Shown here one piece after another: positions 24,972-34,723 of a stretch of 45,289 nucleotides of DNA. Made by a program: the position numbers and the translations under genes. Numbering within the stretch: the stretch's first letter is position 1; each line of letters opens with the position of its first letter. Source of the stretch: Actinomycetota bacterium (GTDB taxonomy: Bacteria > Actinomycetota > Acidimicrobiia > Acidimicrobiales > Ilumatobacteraceae); contig CANGIP010000016.1 in assembly GCA_947454105.1 (NCBI GenBank), positions 1 to 45,289 of the forward strand. The letters are read 5' to 3'. The notes under the pieces are model-generated. The model searched no databases. It saw only the letters and a program-made list of their open reading frames with translations, and was not told where the DNA came from.

Positions 24972-26095
24972 GAAACTCCAAGTCGCTGAGCAACACGCTC
25001 GATTGTTTCGTCACTTTGCACAACGGCCACACGGATAAACCCTTGGCCTCGTTCACCATACAAATCACCTGGGCTGACTAATGTGCCGGCTTCGCGAGCT
25101 AAACGCTCCGTAAAGCCCCAAGCATCGTCAACTTTGAACCACAGATAAAAACCACCTTCGGGCAACGAAATATTGATGCCCGACCATTTCGTCAAGATGT
25201 CGGCCATGCGCTCGAGTCGGTGACGATAGCGCTTACGTTGCACCACGACATGTTCATCGTCATTCAGTGCCGCAACTGCCGCAGCTTGTGCTGGGCCTGG
25301 CACCATCATGCCGACGTGCTTGCGAACTTCCGATAAGTAATGCACGAGTTCATGATCTCCGGCGTAAGCGCCGACTCGCAAGCCTGCCAAATTTGAACGC
25401 TTCGACAACGAGTGAACAGCAATGACGCCATCAGAACCGTGCTGCAAAATCGTTTGTGCCGGACCATCCCACGTGAATTCGGCATAGCACTCATCACTAA
25501 ACACGGGGACACCATGAGCACGACCCCACACCGCCGCTGCCCCAAGATCGTCAATAGCGCCAGTCGGATTTGAGGGGCTGTTGACCCATAACAACAGCGC
25601 ACGCTGTGCGTCGTCTTCACTAATGGCTGTCAGATCAATTCCGCCGCGATCGTTACACGGCACCGCTATTGCACGACAACCAGCCAAGGTTGCACCCATT
25701 TCGTAGGTTGGATAAGCAACTGCTGGATACAGGACGGTGTCAAGCCATGGTGAACGCAACTTCATCCATTGCGGCAAAGTACCGACAAATTCTTTGGTGC
25801 CAATACAGGCAGCGATATCGATGGGAGCGATCGTCACGTTGAAGCGACGTTGCATCCAGCCCGCGAAAGCCTCACGCAAACCAGCCGAACCAATAGATGG
25901 CGGGTAACCCCGTTCACTATTACTTGCTGCCAATGCATTAATCACCGAAGCCGGAGGCGGATCACACGGAGTGCCAATCGACAGGTCAATCAGCCCGCCC
26001 GCAAAAGGTGCTGCCAACGGCTTAAACGAATCAAGGCGTTCGTACGGATACGGCGGCGGAACAAAACCAACTGAGCGATCAGGAACGGAATTCAT
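24968..26095 (-). CDS. dapC: N-succinyldiaminopimelate aminotransferase, actinobacterial type
   Basis: This PLP enzyme transfers an amino group to N-succinyl-2-amino-6-ketopimelate in lysine and diaminopimelate synthesis. The 375-residue fold type I aminotransferase shows GTKEFVGTLP, WVNSPSNPTGA, FSDECYAEF and the PLP lysine in HSLSKRSNLAGLRVG, with a C-terminal Arg in QGFIRVAV for carboxylate binding. I call it DapC because of its close resemblance to the actinobacterial DapC group and because dapF is two genes away. A broader-specificity aminotransferase is the alternative. It starts three bases after the hflX stop. Confidence 0.8.
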   Translation of the reverse strand: MNSVPDRSVGFVPPPYPYERLDSFKPLAAPFAGGLIDLSIGTPCDPPPASVINALAASNSERGYPPSIGSAGLREAFAGWMQRRFNVTIAPIDIAACIGTKEFVGTLPQWMKLRSPWLDTVLYPAVAYPTYEMGATLAGCRAIAVPCNDRGGIDLTAISEDDAQRALLLWVNSPSNPTGAIDDLGAAAVWGRAHGVPVFSDECYAEFTWDGPAQTILQHGSDGVIAVHSLSKRSNLAGLRVGAYAGDHELVHYLSEVRKHVGMMVPGPAQAAAVAALNDDEHVVVQRKRYRHRLERMADILTKWSGINISLPEGGFYLWFKVDDAWGFTERLAREAGTLVSPGDLYGERGQGFIRVAVVQSDETIERVAQRLGVS

Positions 26096-26098
26096 CAG

Positions 26099-27448
26099 TT
26101 ATATGTTGCCCGTTGGAGTGGGGTCGATACCACCATCAGTGACGACAAATTCACTCAATCGGCCGACCGACGCTTCAGCGAGTCGTGCTCGTACACGCAC
26201 TCCATCGGTTTCGTGGGTGGTCGATACCACTTCGCCTTCTCGATGCACGGCAGCCAAAATGTCTCCCCGCTCATACGGAATCAGCAGTTCAATGACTTTG
26301 CTCACCGAACGCAAGCGATCAGACAAAGTCTGCAAAAAGCGCTCGATGCCGTCACCACTATGAGCGCTGATTCCTACTGAACCAGGGTGCCATGCCACCA
26401 CATCGGCGACACCTACGGGATCGAGATCGCTCTTGTTAAAAACCAAAAATTCGGGAACTTCATCGGCATGAATTTCGCGCAAAACCGTTCGCACCGCATC
26501 AATCTGACCATCGGGATCGGCCGATGACCCGTCAACGACATGCACCAAATAATCGGCCCGTGCGGCCACCTCAAGAGTGCTCTTAAACGACTCGACAAGA
26601 CCGTGCGGAAGACGTCGCACGAAACCAACAGTGTCGGTCACCAACACGGGTTCACCACCAGGAAATGACAATCGGCGTGTCGTCGGGTCGAGCGTCGCAA
26701 ACAGTCGATCTTCAACTAATACGCCAGCATTGGTCAGACGATTCAACAATGTCGATTTTCCGGCATTGGTGTAGCCCACGATGACGACATTGGCAAGACC
26801 ACTTCGTGAACGACCCTTACGCTGCAGATCGCGCGTGCTACCAAGTTCTTTGAGTTCTTGTTCAAGTCGCGAAATGCGATTTTTAATGCGACGACGATCA
26901 ACTTCGAGTTTGGTTTCACCACTACCGAATCGTGAACCAACACCACCTCGTTGCTGCGACATTTTGGCATCGGCGCCACGACGCAATCGCGGTAAGCGAT
27001 AGCGCAATAAGGCAAGTTCAACTTGAGCTTTACCTTCAAGGGTGTGCGCATTCTGCGCAAAAATGTCAAGAATGACTGCCGTGCGATCGAGCGCCGTTCG
27101 TCCTAACAACTTTTCCAAGTTGTACTGCTGCCCTGGTGACAACTCGTTGTCAAAAACCACAGTGTCGGCGTCGACTGCCAAACACAAGTCGCGCAATTCT
27201 TCGGCCTTACCTTTTCCAACAAACCACGTGTGATCGGGTACATCACGTTTTTGTGTGAGTCGGCCAGCTTCATCGGCACCCGCGGTATCAATGAGCAAAC
27301 TCAATTCATCAAGACTTGCTTCGGTGTCTTCTTCGGTTTGACCATGCAATGTCACGCCAACCAAAACAATTCGCTCACGAATTGAGCGTTCGATCAGGGT
27401 CTGACCGAGAGCTTGGTTATATGGCGAGTTAGGACTTGAGTTCGTCAC
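26099..27448 (-). CDS. hflX: Ribosome-associated GTPase HflX
   Basis: HflX is a GTPase that binds the large ribosomal subunit and splits stalled or stressed ribosomes. The 449-residue protein has the N-terminal HflX domain (VGKGKAEELRDL, DNELSPGQQYNLE), a coiled linker, then the G domain: G1 GYTNAGKSTLL, G3 DTVGFV followed by the family's RLPHGLVESFKSTLE, and G4 FNKSDL. It starts at GTG 27448, which overlaps the dapF stop as GTGA, so translation is coupled. In Mycobacterium hflX also follows dapF and miaA. Confidence 0.95.
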   Translation of the reverse strand: MTNSSPNSPYNQALGQTLIERSIRERIVLVGVTLHGQTEEDTEASLDELSLLIDTAGADEAGRLTQKRDVPDHTWFVGKGKAEELRDLCLAVDADTVVFDNELSPGQQYNLEKLLGRTALDRTAVILDIFAQNAHTLEGKAQVELALLRYRLPRLRRGADAKMSQQRGGVGSRFGSGETKLEVDRRRIKNRISRLEQELKELGSTRDLQRKGRSRSGLANVVIVGYTNAGKSTLLNRLTNAGVLVEDRLFATLDPTTRRLSFPGGEPVLVTDTVGFVRRLPHGLVESFKSTLEVAARADYLVHVVDGSSADPDGQIDAVRTVLREIHADEVPEFLVFNKSDLDPVGVADVVAWHPGSVGISAHSGDGIERFLQTLSDRLRSVSKVIELLIPYERGDILAAVHREGEVVSTTHETDGVRVRARLAEASVGRLSEFVVTDGGIDPTPTGNI

Positions 27449-28260
27449 ATGTGCACCGAAATGGACGCGATAAAGACCGCTGGCCCGATCAAGGTCACGG
27501 CACGGGTTGACAGGTCAACTCGGACCTTGGCGTCGCCACCATCCATATGCACAATCACTTCGGGTGTTGAGGCGGGCACAAGCCCCCACGCCACTGCAGC
27601 CTCGGCTGCGGCACAAGCACCAGTTCCGCAAGCCATCGTGATACCAGCACCGCGCTCATGCACACGCATGGTGATCGCATGAGGTTCTGGACCAGGCTCA
27701 ATAATTTCGAGATTGACGTGCGGAACTTTTTGACCAAGTTCGGCGAGGTCGACTATCGCAACATCGTCGACTCCCACAACCGAGTGCGGATTGCCCATCG
27801 ACACATGGCGTACTGGACGGTCGGGGTTGCATCCAAGACTGGCCCAGTTTTGCGGTTCAGGCAGGTCGGTGACGCAACCCATGTCAACGCTGATGTACAA
27901 CTCTCCATCGGCCCAGTCACTTTCAACGCTCACGGTGCGCTCGCCCGCATCGGTGTCAACGATGTATGTCGCTGGCTCTCCACCAGGACCAGCGATGTTC
28001 CAATGAGCAGCTTGCACTAAACAGCGAATTCCGTTGCCACTCATTTCGGCACGACTGCCATCGGCGTTATACAACACCATTCCGAGTCGATTGCCCGGTT
28101 TGATTTCGAGTAACAACAAACCATCGGCGCCTACTCCGAAACGACGATCGCACCAACGTTGAGCAAACTCGGACCACTGGAATGAAGCATCAGCTTGAGA
28201 AACATTGACAACTAAAAAGTCGTTGCCAAGGCCGTGATGTTTGGAGAGATCAATATGCAT
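27445..28260 (-). CDS. dapF: Diaminopimelate epimerase
   Basis: DapF converts LL- to meso-diaminopimelate, used for lysine and peptidoglycan. The 271-residue protein has HGLGNDFLVV at the start, the first catalytic Cys in MSGNGIRCLVQ near residue 80, and the second in MACGTGACAAAEAA near 215, with GNPHSVV between them. ATG at 28260 gives the expected N-terminus but lacks a clear Shine-Dalgarno site. It is 11 bp from miaA and overlaps hflX. The pairing with dapC downstream points to shared expression of the diaminopimelate branch. Confidence 0.95.
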   Translation of the reverse strand: MHIDLSKHHGLGNDFLVVNVSQADASFQWSEFAQRWCDRRFGVGADGLLLLEIKPGNRLGMVLYNADGSRAEMSGNGIRCLVQAAHWNIAGPGGEPATYIVDTDAGERTVSVESDWADGELYISVDMGCVTDLPEPQNWASLGCNPDRPVRHVSMGNPHSVVGVDDVAIVDLAELGQKVPHVNLEIIEPGPEPHAITMRVHERGAGITMACGTGACAAAEAAVAWGLVPASTPEVIVHMDGGDAKVRVDLSTRAVTLIGPAVFIASISVHM

Positions 28261-28271
28261 AGGGATTGTCT

Positions 28272-29234
28272 TCAGACTACGCCAAAAGGCTCACTACTCA
28301 TGAGGTCAATAAGCCGCGGTACAACTTCGGCGACCGGATCTTGGTCAATATCGAACCACACGATGCGCGGGTCGCGGCGGAACCAGCGTTCTTGCCTCAC
28401 CGCAAACTGGCGAGTCCGTAAAACGATCGTCGCCACAACTTCTTCGAGGGACATCCGTCCTTCTAGATGTTCAACCATTTCTTTGTAGCCAAGTGCCTGT
28501 AGAGCCGTGGGCGACAATCCTGCCACCAGCAGTTTCTCAACCTCTTCACGTAAGCCACGCTCGATCATGATGTGCACACGGGCTTCAATACGCCCAGTCA
28601 ACACATCTCGTGGCCATCGCAATGCCACTTGCTGCACGGGGCTTTCAGGATACGTATCGACACCTGGACCAAATGAAGAAAAGGGTTTGCCGCTCCCCTC
28701 ACACACTTCAAGCGCCCGCACAATACGTCGCACATTGTTTGGTTCCATTTTTGTCGCCGCTGATGGATCAAGAGTCGCGAGTCGCGCATGTAAAACTTCG
28801 GGGCCAAGTTCAAGAACTTCATGATCTAAACGCGCTCGAACATCAGGAAATTGACCGGGCAAAGTCAATTCGTCGACAACCGCTCGCACATACAAGCCAG
28901 TGCCACCGACAAGCAATGCACGACCTTGACGTGATGCGATTTCACTGATTGCCGAGTGATATGCCACTTGAAAATCAGCAACCGTAAATGGCTCAGTTGC
29001 CTCAACTAAATCAATCAGATGATGGCGTACCAATAGCTGCTCATCAAGTGAGGGCTTGGCGGTGCCAATATCCATTCCGCGATACACCTGCATCGCATCA
29101 ATAGAGACCAATTCAACGCCAAGGTTGCGGCCAACTTCAGAAGTCGCGACCGCCATCGCAACCGATGACTTACCGCTTGCCGTTGGGCCCAAAATGACTA
29201 ACGATTGCGGAACAACTGCCGATCGAGTCGTCAT
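28272..29234 (-). CDS. miaA: tRNA dimethylallyltransferase
   Basis: MiaA transfers a dimethylallyl group to A37 of tRNAs reading UNN codons, the first step completed by MiaB. The 320-residue protein starts with the P-loop LGPTASGKSSVA, followed by SIDAMQVYRGMDIGTAKP, VGGTGLYVRAV, and the anticodon-loop binding part with QALGYKEM and RTRQFAVRQERWFR. I chose ATG at 29234, seven bases after the miaB stop. An earlier frame opening inside miaB would add unrelated residues. It directly follows its pathway partner miaB. Confidence 0.95.
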   Translation of the reverse strand: MTTRSAVVPQSLVILGPTASGKSSVAMAVATSEVGRNLGVELVSIDAMQVYRGMDIGTAKPSLDEQLLVRHHLIDLVEATEPFTVADFQVAYHSAISEIASRQGRALLVGGTGLYVRAVVDELTLPGQFPDVRARLDHEVLELGPEVLHARLATLDPSAATKMEPNNVRRIVRALEVCEGSGKPFSSFGPGVDTYPESPVQQVALRWPRDVLTGRIEARVHIMIERGLREEVEKLLVAGLSPTALQALGYKEMVEHLEGRMSLEEVVATIVLRTRQFAVRQERWFRRDPRIVWFDIDQDPVAEVVPRLIDLMSSEPFGVV

Positions 29235-29241
29235 GTGATCA

Positions 29242-30705
29242 TCACATCGATGCGACAGGAATGCGAATTTTGTGCGATGGATCAGAAGTGACCTCTCGCA
29301 AAATTCCACGAAGATGGTGTGGGGCGGCCTCGGTAATTTCGACCAAACCGTAACTTCCAGCCCGAATAGCGTTCGTTGGCCTGAAGTGCACAACTTTGTT
29401 CTGCCGAGTACGGGCTTGATAGACCTCGGGATTACGTCGCGATGGACCCTCAATCAGAACATCTTCGATTCGACCGATACGAGCTTCGTGGCGAATCACT
29501 GCCGAATGCTCAACAACGACCCGCAGTCGGGCAAATCGATCAGCAACGACTGCGGGGTCGACAAAATGATCAACCATTGTTGCGGCTTCGGTGCCTTCTC
29601 GTGGCGAGAACATAAACGTGTAGGCGTAGTCGTAATCAGCTTCGGCTGATACCTCGAGGGTGCGGACAAAATCTTCTTCAGTTTCACCAGGGAAGCCAAC
29701 GATGATGTCGGTACTAATTGCCAAATCAGGAATGAGTCGACGAGCCTGGTGGAGTTTTTCTAAATAACGCTCGGCGTTATATCCACGATGCATGATCGCC
29801 AGTACACGATCGCTGCCCGATTGCAACGGATAATGCAGGTGCTCACAAATTGTGGGCACTTCGGCCATGACCGCAAAAGTCTCTGGACGCATATCTTTAG
29901 GATGCGGACTCGTAAATCGCACGCGCTTGATTCCGGGCACTGTTCCGACTTCACGCAACAATTCACTAAACAATGGTCGTGCCGAAACATCTTCTCCAGC
30001 TCGACGCTTATCTAACTGCAAGTCACGTCCGTAGCTGTTGACATTTTGACCAAGCAATGTCACCTCGGTGACACCTTGATCGGCAAGTGCACGAACCTCT
30101 GAGACGATGTCGCCATATGGTCGACTGATTTCAGAACCGCGCACTGAGGGCACGATGCAAAAGGCGCACGAATTGTCGCACCCAATTTGAATGGTGACCC
30201 ATGCGTCGTAAGACGTCACTCGCTTGGCCGGTAACGCCGAAGGGAACATCGCGTGATCGTCGAGTACAGCTTCTTCCAAAATTTCAGTCACCGGCCCATC
30301 AACGCGAGCGGTTTCAAGAAGTTCGGCGGCGCGATGCACGTTGTGGGTACCCATCACCACATCAACCCACGGCGCGCGCTTTTGGACAATGTCGCGATCC
30401 TTCTGAGCCAGGCAACCCGAGACCACGATTTGCCGACCCTCACGAGCATCTTTCCAGCGCTTCAACATTCCGAGGTTGCCGTACAACTTGTTGTCGGCAT
30501 TTTCACGAATACAACAGGTATTGAGCACTACGACATCTGCGTCGTCTTCTTCTTCAACTGCCAACAGGCCATCGGCGTCGAGAAGACCAGAGATTCGCTC
30601 AGAATCATGGTCGTTCATCTGGCACCCAAAGGTGCGCACGACGTAAGAGCGAGGATCTTGGCTTGCCATAACTCGTTCAGGATACCCCTGAACGACCGTC
30701 ATCAT
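29242..30705 (-). CDS. miaB: tRNA-2-methylthio-N6-dimethylallyladenosine synthase
   Basis: This radical SAM enzyme adds a methylthio group to i6A37 made by MiaA. It has an N-terminal cluster domain (RTFGCQMNDHDSE, with further Cys in NTCCIREN and VSGCLAQ), the radical SAM motif CDNSCAFC, LLGQNVNSYG, and a C-terminal TRAM region. ATG at 30705 overlaps the sigma factor stop (ATGA), giving 487 residues. ATG at 30669 (M-A-S-Q-D) is a good alternative of 475 residues. A perfect 7-bp hairpin (30675-30693) lies just before the second start. Confidence 0.95.
   Translation of the reverse strand: MMTVVQGYPERVMASQDPRSYVVRTFGCQMNDHDSERISGLLDADGLLAVEEEDDADVVVLNTCCIRENADNKLYGNLGMLKRWKDAREGRQIVVSGCLAQKDRDIVQKRAPWVDVVMGTHNVHRAAELLETARVDGPVTEILEEAVLDDHAMFPSALPAKRVTSYDAWVTIQIGCDNSCAFCIVPSVRGSEISRPYGDIVSEVRALADQGVTEVTLLGQNVNSYGRDLQLDKRRAGEDVSARPLFSELLREVGTVPGIKRVRFTSPHPKDMRPETFAVMAEVPTICEHLHYPLQSGSDRVLAIMHRGYNAERYLEKLHQARRLIPDLAISTDIIVGFPGETEEDFVRTLEVSAEADYDYAYTFMFSPREGTEAATMVDHFVDPAVVADRFARLRVVVEHSAVIRHEARIGRIEDVLIEGPSRRNPEVYQARTRQNKVVHFRPTNAIRAGSYGLVEITEAAPHHLRGILREVTSDPSHKIRIPVASM
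30675..30693 (-). repeat. Perfect small inverted repeat near the miaB start
   Basis: Gttcagg (30675-30681) and cctgaac (30687-30693) are perfect arms around five bases, six bases upstream of the ATG at 30669. If that ATG is used, the hairpin forms in the leader between the sigma gene and miaB and could tune translation. Confidence 0.4.
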
Positions 30706-31952
30706 TCTTCGACGAAGTTACGAAGTGCTTGCCCACTAGCCACGTGACGGAGCCGAAATAGGGCCCGTACCTCAATCTGGCGAACTCTCTCGCGGGTGAT
30801 GTTAAAGGCCTGCCCGACCTCTTCGAGGGTTGCACTGTGTTCGGCATTGAGCCCAAACCGCATTTTCATGACATCTCGTTCACGCTCGGGAAGCTCGTCC
30901 AGAACAACCCGCATGGCCTCTCGCATATCTTCAAGTTCGATGCCACCGCTCGGGTCGACAGCGTCGGTCGACGCGATGTGATCGGCAATCGTTGAATCGC
31001 CATCCGCACGAGTGGGCTGATCAAGGCTTGTGGTGTCGGCTGCCAAACTGAAGTATTCAGCGACTCGATCGGGTGACTCGCCTAATGCTTTGGCGATTTC
31101 AATGATCGTTGGCTCACGTTGATTCAACTGAGTTAACTCACGCTGTACTCGCAAGGCACGATTGATGTTTTCCATCGCGTGAGTTGGAATGCGAATATTG
31201 CGACTCTCTTCGGCCACCGCGCGAGAAATCGCTTGCTTGATCCACCATGTCGCGTAGGTCGAAAACTTGAAGCCGCGTGTGTAGTCAAATTTCTCGACAG
31301 CTTTCATGAGACCAATGTTTCCGCTTTGAATCGCATCGGCAAGCGGCATTGAAATTTTTGTGTAACGCTTGGCGATGCTCACAACTAGGCGAAGGTTTGC
31401 ATTAGTGAGGTCTTCGCGAGCCCGACGACCTTGATCGATCACCCGCTGCAAGCGGCGACGGTCGAGAGTTGAGACCACATCGCCAAGACTTTCAAGTTCT
31501 ATGTGCGCTTCATTGCCAAGCACTATTTTCCGGCCTAAGACTTTTTCTTCATCGGCAGTCAATAATGCAATACGACTTATTTCTTGCAGATACAAACGGA
31601 TGGCGTCTTGACCAGCATCATCACTGGCACGTTCGTTACGTGAAGTTTTCTGTTTCTGTGACGCATTCTTCACTGCATTCGGCGAAGGACGACGCAACTC
31701 GCCCGAATCGTCAAGTTCAAATGATTGATCAACTCTGATGCCGAGCTTTTCAATTGACGTGCGAACAGAATCAATGACTTCGGGCGACAATTCAATATCG
31801 CGTAACGCATCAACGATGTCTTCAGTCGAAAGCTCACCTTGACGTCGTCCAAACGCCAGCAACGCCAGCCACTCTGCTTCATCGATACCGACAACAGGAA
31901 CGAGTGATGTTTCAGCAAAATCATTGCTGGCATCATTCTTCGCTATTGTCAC
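30702..31952 (-). CDS. rpoD: Principal sigma-70 factor
   Basis: This is the promoter-recognition subunit of RNA polymerase. From GTG at 31952 (GGGGG six bases upstream) it is 416 residues. It has an acidic N-terminal region 1.1-like part, region 1.2 (DAIRLYLQEISRIALLTADEE), region 2 (NLRLVVSIAKRY, GNIGLMKAVEKFDYTRGFKFSTYATWWI), region 3, and region 4 with the FNITRERVRQIEVRALFRLR helix-turn-helix. This full set marks a group 1 type factor. The start overlaps the dnaG end by 20 bp, matching the classic dnaG-rpoD pairing. Longer in-frame starts exist but have no good ribosome site. Confidence 0.92.
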   Translation of the reverse strand: MTIAKNDASNDFAETSLVPVVGIDEAEWLALLAFGRRQGELSTEDIVDALRDIELSPEVIDSVRTSIEKLGIRVDQSFELDDSGELRRPSPNAVKNASQKQKTSRNERASDDAGQDAIRLYLQEISRIALLTADEEKVLGRKIVLGNEAHIELESLGDVVSTLDRRRLQRVIDQGRRAREDLTNANLRLVVSIAKRYTKISMPLADAIQSGNIGLMKAVEKFDYTRGFKFSTYATWWIKQAISRAVAEESRNIRIPTHAMENINRALRVQRELTQLNQREPTIIEIAKALGESPDRVAEYFSLAADTTSLDQPTRADGDSTIADHIASTDAVDPSGGIELEDMREAMRVVLDELPERERDVMKMRFGLNAEHSATLEEVGQAFNITRERVRQIEVRALFRLRHVASGQALRNFVEE

Positions 31953-33726
31953 CTCGACCCCCCGGCTGGACTGTTCGTACTGCAAGCCACATTAGCAATG
32001 ACTCAGCAGCCGCTAAAGCCGTACGTTCATTGTCAAGATTCTCAAGTTGAACTCGAGCGTCTCGATCTTCACGAATCTCTTCAGGAATGGCGATTCGTGT
32101 GCGTTGAGTCAAAATTCGGCGAACCGTGACTCCGATCAAATTAAGAGCAACCGAACTTGGTTCAACGTCAATATCGGCCACAGCAGCACGTTCAAGCATC
32201 TCGCGGACTTCGGGATCGGCAATACCTAAGGCGTTATTCAGCAAACTTCCCGTTTCTATTTCGGAAGCGGTCGCAAGTGTCAAAAATGCGCGTCGCGGAA
32301 TTTCTGAAGCAAATAGAGCTTCAATCAGCCACGGAGCAATGTCATCCCAATTTTGGAGCAACAAACTAATCGCGATGAATTCGGCATTTTCAGAAACCCC
32401 AACCCCACGCGCAACGGGTGCGGCAACAAATGGCTGAGCAGAACGTCGTTCGGCCAATCGACTTAAGTCGGCGACTGGCAACCCAACCCTGGCCGCAACT
32501 TCACCCGCATATAGTTTGCGCACATTGACATCGGGGTGTTCGTTAATCACTTCCATTGCTTGCGCCGCTAAACGAGCCCTATCTTCTGGACTTCGTAAAG
32601 GCTTTCCTGACACCACGCGATTCACGCGGAAGCCCAAGAAAGGAACCGCTTCATCAATTGCGGCTGCTAAAGCCGCGGGATCGGAAATCGCCAAATCGCC
32701 CGGGTCTTTGCCATCAGGAAACTTTGCGACCGACACTTGCACTTGGTACTTCTTTTCCCATTCGTAGAACTTTTCAGCAGCGCCCTGACCAGCAGCATCG
32801 GCGTCAAAGGCCAACACAACTTTGCTGGCGAAGCGTTTCAAGATGCGCACATGTTCTTCAGTGAGCGATGTTCCACAAGTTGCAACGGCACGCGTGACAC
32901 CCGATCGATGAAAGCCGATGACGTCGGTATAGCCCTCGCACACAATCACTTGATCGGCTTTGACGACGTCATTTTTGGCCCAGTTCAGGCCATACAAGGT
33001 CTTCGATTTGAAATAGATCTTGGTTTCAGACGAGTTCTTGTATTTCGCCGGATCGGCACTGCCTGGCAAGATACGGCCACCGAAAGCCACGGGATCGCCG
33101 TTGTCACTAAAGATCGGAAACATAATGCGCGCCCGAAATGAATCTTGTAGGCGATTGGCTTTATTGTTGAACGCCAACCCAACATCGCTTAACACGTCGG
33201 CGGCAAAACCCTTCTTCACAAGATGTTGACTCAATGCATCCCATTCATCAGGTGCATAACCCAATTGGAATTGTCGAGCGACGTCGCCCGCTAAACCTCG
33301 GTCACGTAAATAGTCGCGCGCTGCTCGAGCGTCGGGTGAATGAAGCAGACGTTGGTGATACCAATCAACGGCTTCAGCCATCGCACTGATGAGCTTCTTT
33401 CGTCGTTGACGGTCTTGGCTTTCACCACCAGTTGTATAAGTGAGCGTGATGTTGGCGCGAGCCGCCAACTTTTCAACTGAAGACACGAAATCAATATGTT
33501 CAATTTCTTGGACGAAAGTGAAAATGTCGCCAGCGGCCTGGCATCCGAAGCATTTGTAGCGGCCTGTCTCTTCGCGAACGTTGAAAGAGCCACTTTTTTC
33601 GGTATGAAACGGACAGAGGCCGACCCAGTTACGACCTGCTTTACGAAGTGCCACATACTGTTGCACGACTTCAACGATGGATGTGGATGCCCGCACCCTC
33701 TCGATGTCGTCTTCAACAAATGCCAT
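31933..33726 (-). CDS. dnaG: DNA primase
   Basis: DnaG makes RNA primers for replication. The 597-residue protein has the CHC2 zinc finger (C38, H41, C59, C62, in CPFH and CFGC), the RNA polymerase core with FGGRILPG and a TOPRIM fold (VIVCEGYTDVIGF and LAFDADAAGQGAAEKF), and a helical C-terminal domain that contacts the helicase. It starts ten bases after the terC stop and overlaps rpoD, so primase and sigma factor are made from the same message. The expected rpsU is absent from this cluster. Confidence 0.95.
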   Translation of the reverse strand: MAFVEDDIERVRASTSIVEVVQQYVALRKAGRNWVGLCPFHTEKSGSFNVREETGRYKCFGCQAAGDIFTFVQEIEHIDFVSSVEKLAARANITLTYTTGGESQDRQRRKKLISAMAEAVDWYHQRLLHSPDARAARDYLRDRGLAGDVARQFQLGYAPDEWDALSQHLVKKGFAADVLSDVGLAFNNKANRLQDSFRARIMFPIFSDNGDPVAFGGRILPGSADPAKYKNSSETKIYFKSKTLYGLNWAKNDVVKADQVIVCEGYTDVIGFHRSGVTRAVATCGTSLTEEHVRILKRFASKVVLAFDADAAGQGAAEKFYEWEKKYQVQVSVAKFPDGKDPGDLAISDPAALAAAIDEAVPFLGFRVNRVVSGKPLRSPEDRARLAAQAMEVINEHPDVNVRKLYAGEVAARVGLPVADLSRLAERRSAQPFVAAPVARGVGVSENAEFIAISLLLQNWDDIAPWLIEALFASEIPRRAFLTLATASEIETGSLLNNALGIADPEVREMLERAAVADIDVEPSSVALNLIGVTVRRILTQRTRIAIPEEIREDRDARVQLENLDNERTALAAAESLLMWLAVRTVQPGGRGDNSEE

Positions 33727-33736
33727 GCAGGTGAGG

Positions 33737-34723
33737 CTAATCCACGGGTGAGGCGGACGGTTTACTCCGATCGGCCCTGATCGATAAACCGACCGCTGCC
33801 GCCAAAGTAAGAACCATGACCATGAGCGACACTGCCGTGGGAATATTGACCCATTCGTGAATCAGCATCTTTAAGCCGACAAATGACAATATGACAGCCA
33901 GTCCGTGCTTGAGATACGCAAAGCGTGTGTGGGCGTCGGCAAACAAGAAATACAGCGCCCGCAAACCCAAAATGGCAAATGCATTTGATGAGAAAACGAT
34001 GAACTGTTCGCGACTCACAGCAAGCACGGCTGGCACCGAATCAACTGCAAACAACACATCGGTTAGCTCAACAAGGAGCAAAACAGCAAACAGGGGTGTC
34101 GCTACCCGACGAGCATTTATTTTGGTAAAGAATTTTTGACCATCTAGTTCGGACGAACTGGGAACAACTTTGCGAATAAGTCTCAACAATCGACTTGCCG
34201 ACGGATCCATTTCTTCGTCGCCTTCGAACATCAATTTGAAGCCGGTATACAACAAGAATGCGCCAAAGACATAGAGCACCCACGTGAATTTTTCGATGAG
34301 TGCTAAACCAGCGAAAATAAACGTCGCCCGAAGAGCGAGAGCCCCAAAAATTCCCCAAAACAACACTCGATGTTGATACTCAAGGGGAACTTTGTAAAAG
34401 CTCAAAATCAATGCCCACACAAAGACGTTGTCAACACTCAAACTCTGTTCAATCAAATAGCCGCTGACATATTCACCTGCTGCGGCGCCACCAAAGGCAA
34501 TCGCGATGACAGCGGTGAATGCGAGACCAATCGAAACCCAAACGGCACTTTCAATCAGAGCCTGCTTAGGGGTCGCGACATGGGCTTTGCGATGGATGAC
34601 CAAAATATCGACGACTAAAAGAATGCCGATAAAAATCAGGAGGGCAACCCACGCCCAGCCCGCAACGCTCAGTTCAACAAAGTTGGCTTTCGAGGATGTG
34701 GATGTCAAAAACCTTGAAATCAT
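33737..34723 (-). CDS. TerC family integral membrane protein
   Basis: This 328-residue protein has about eight to nine transmembrane segments and the TerC signatures: EQSLSVDNVFVWALI, LLYTGFKLM, and LLVELTDVLFAVDSVPA with conserved acidic residues inside membrane segments. Relatives (TerC, Alx, MeeF/YceF groups) are linked to manganese export and to folding of secreted metalloenzymes. The name tellurite resistance is historical. Its ATG overlaps the TAA of the AIM24 gene by one base (TAATG). There is no ter operon nearby, so a Mn homeostasis role is more likely than tellurite resistance. Confidence 0.9.
   Translation of the reverse strand: MISRFLTSTSSKANFVELSVAGWAWVALLIFIGILLVVDILVIHRKAHVATPKQALIESAVWVSIGLAFTAVIAIAFGGAAAGEYVSGYLIEQSLSVDNVFVWALILSFYKVPLEYQHRVLFWGIFGALALRATFIFAGLALIEKFTWVLYVFGAFLLYTGFKLMFEGDEEMDPSASRLLRLIRKVVPSSSELDGQKFFTKINARRVATPLFAVLLLVELTDVLFAVDSVPAVLAVSREQFIVFSSNAFAILGLRALYFLFADAHTRFAYLKHGLAVILSFVGLKMLIHEWVNIPTAVSLMVMVLTLAAAVGLSIRADRSKPSASPVD

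Noticed and set aside
29235..29453. Longer N-terminus for MiaA
   Set aside because: It runs inside miaB and adds 73 residues before the P-loop that MiaA proteins do not have.
33737..34723. Tellurite resistance system around the TerC gene
   Set aside because: No terA, terB, terD, terZ or similar gene is near. Neighbours are AIM24 and dnaG, so a single TerC-family membrane protein is the supportable call.
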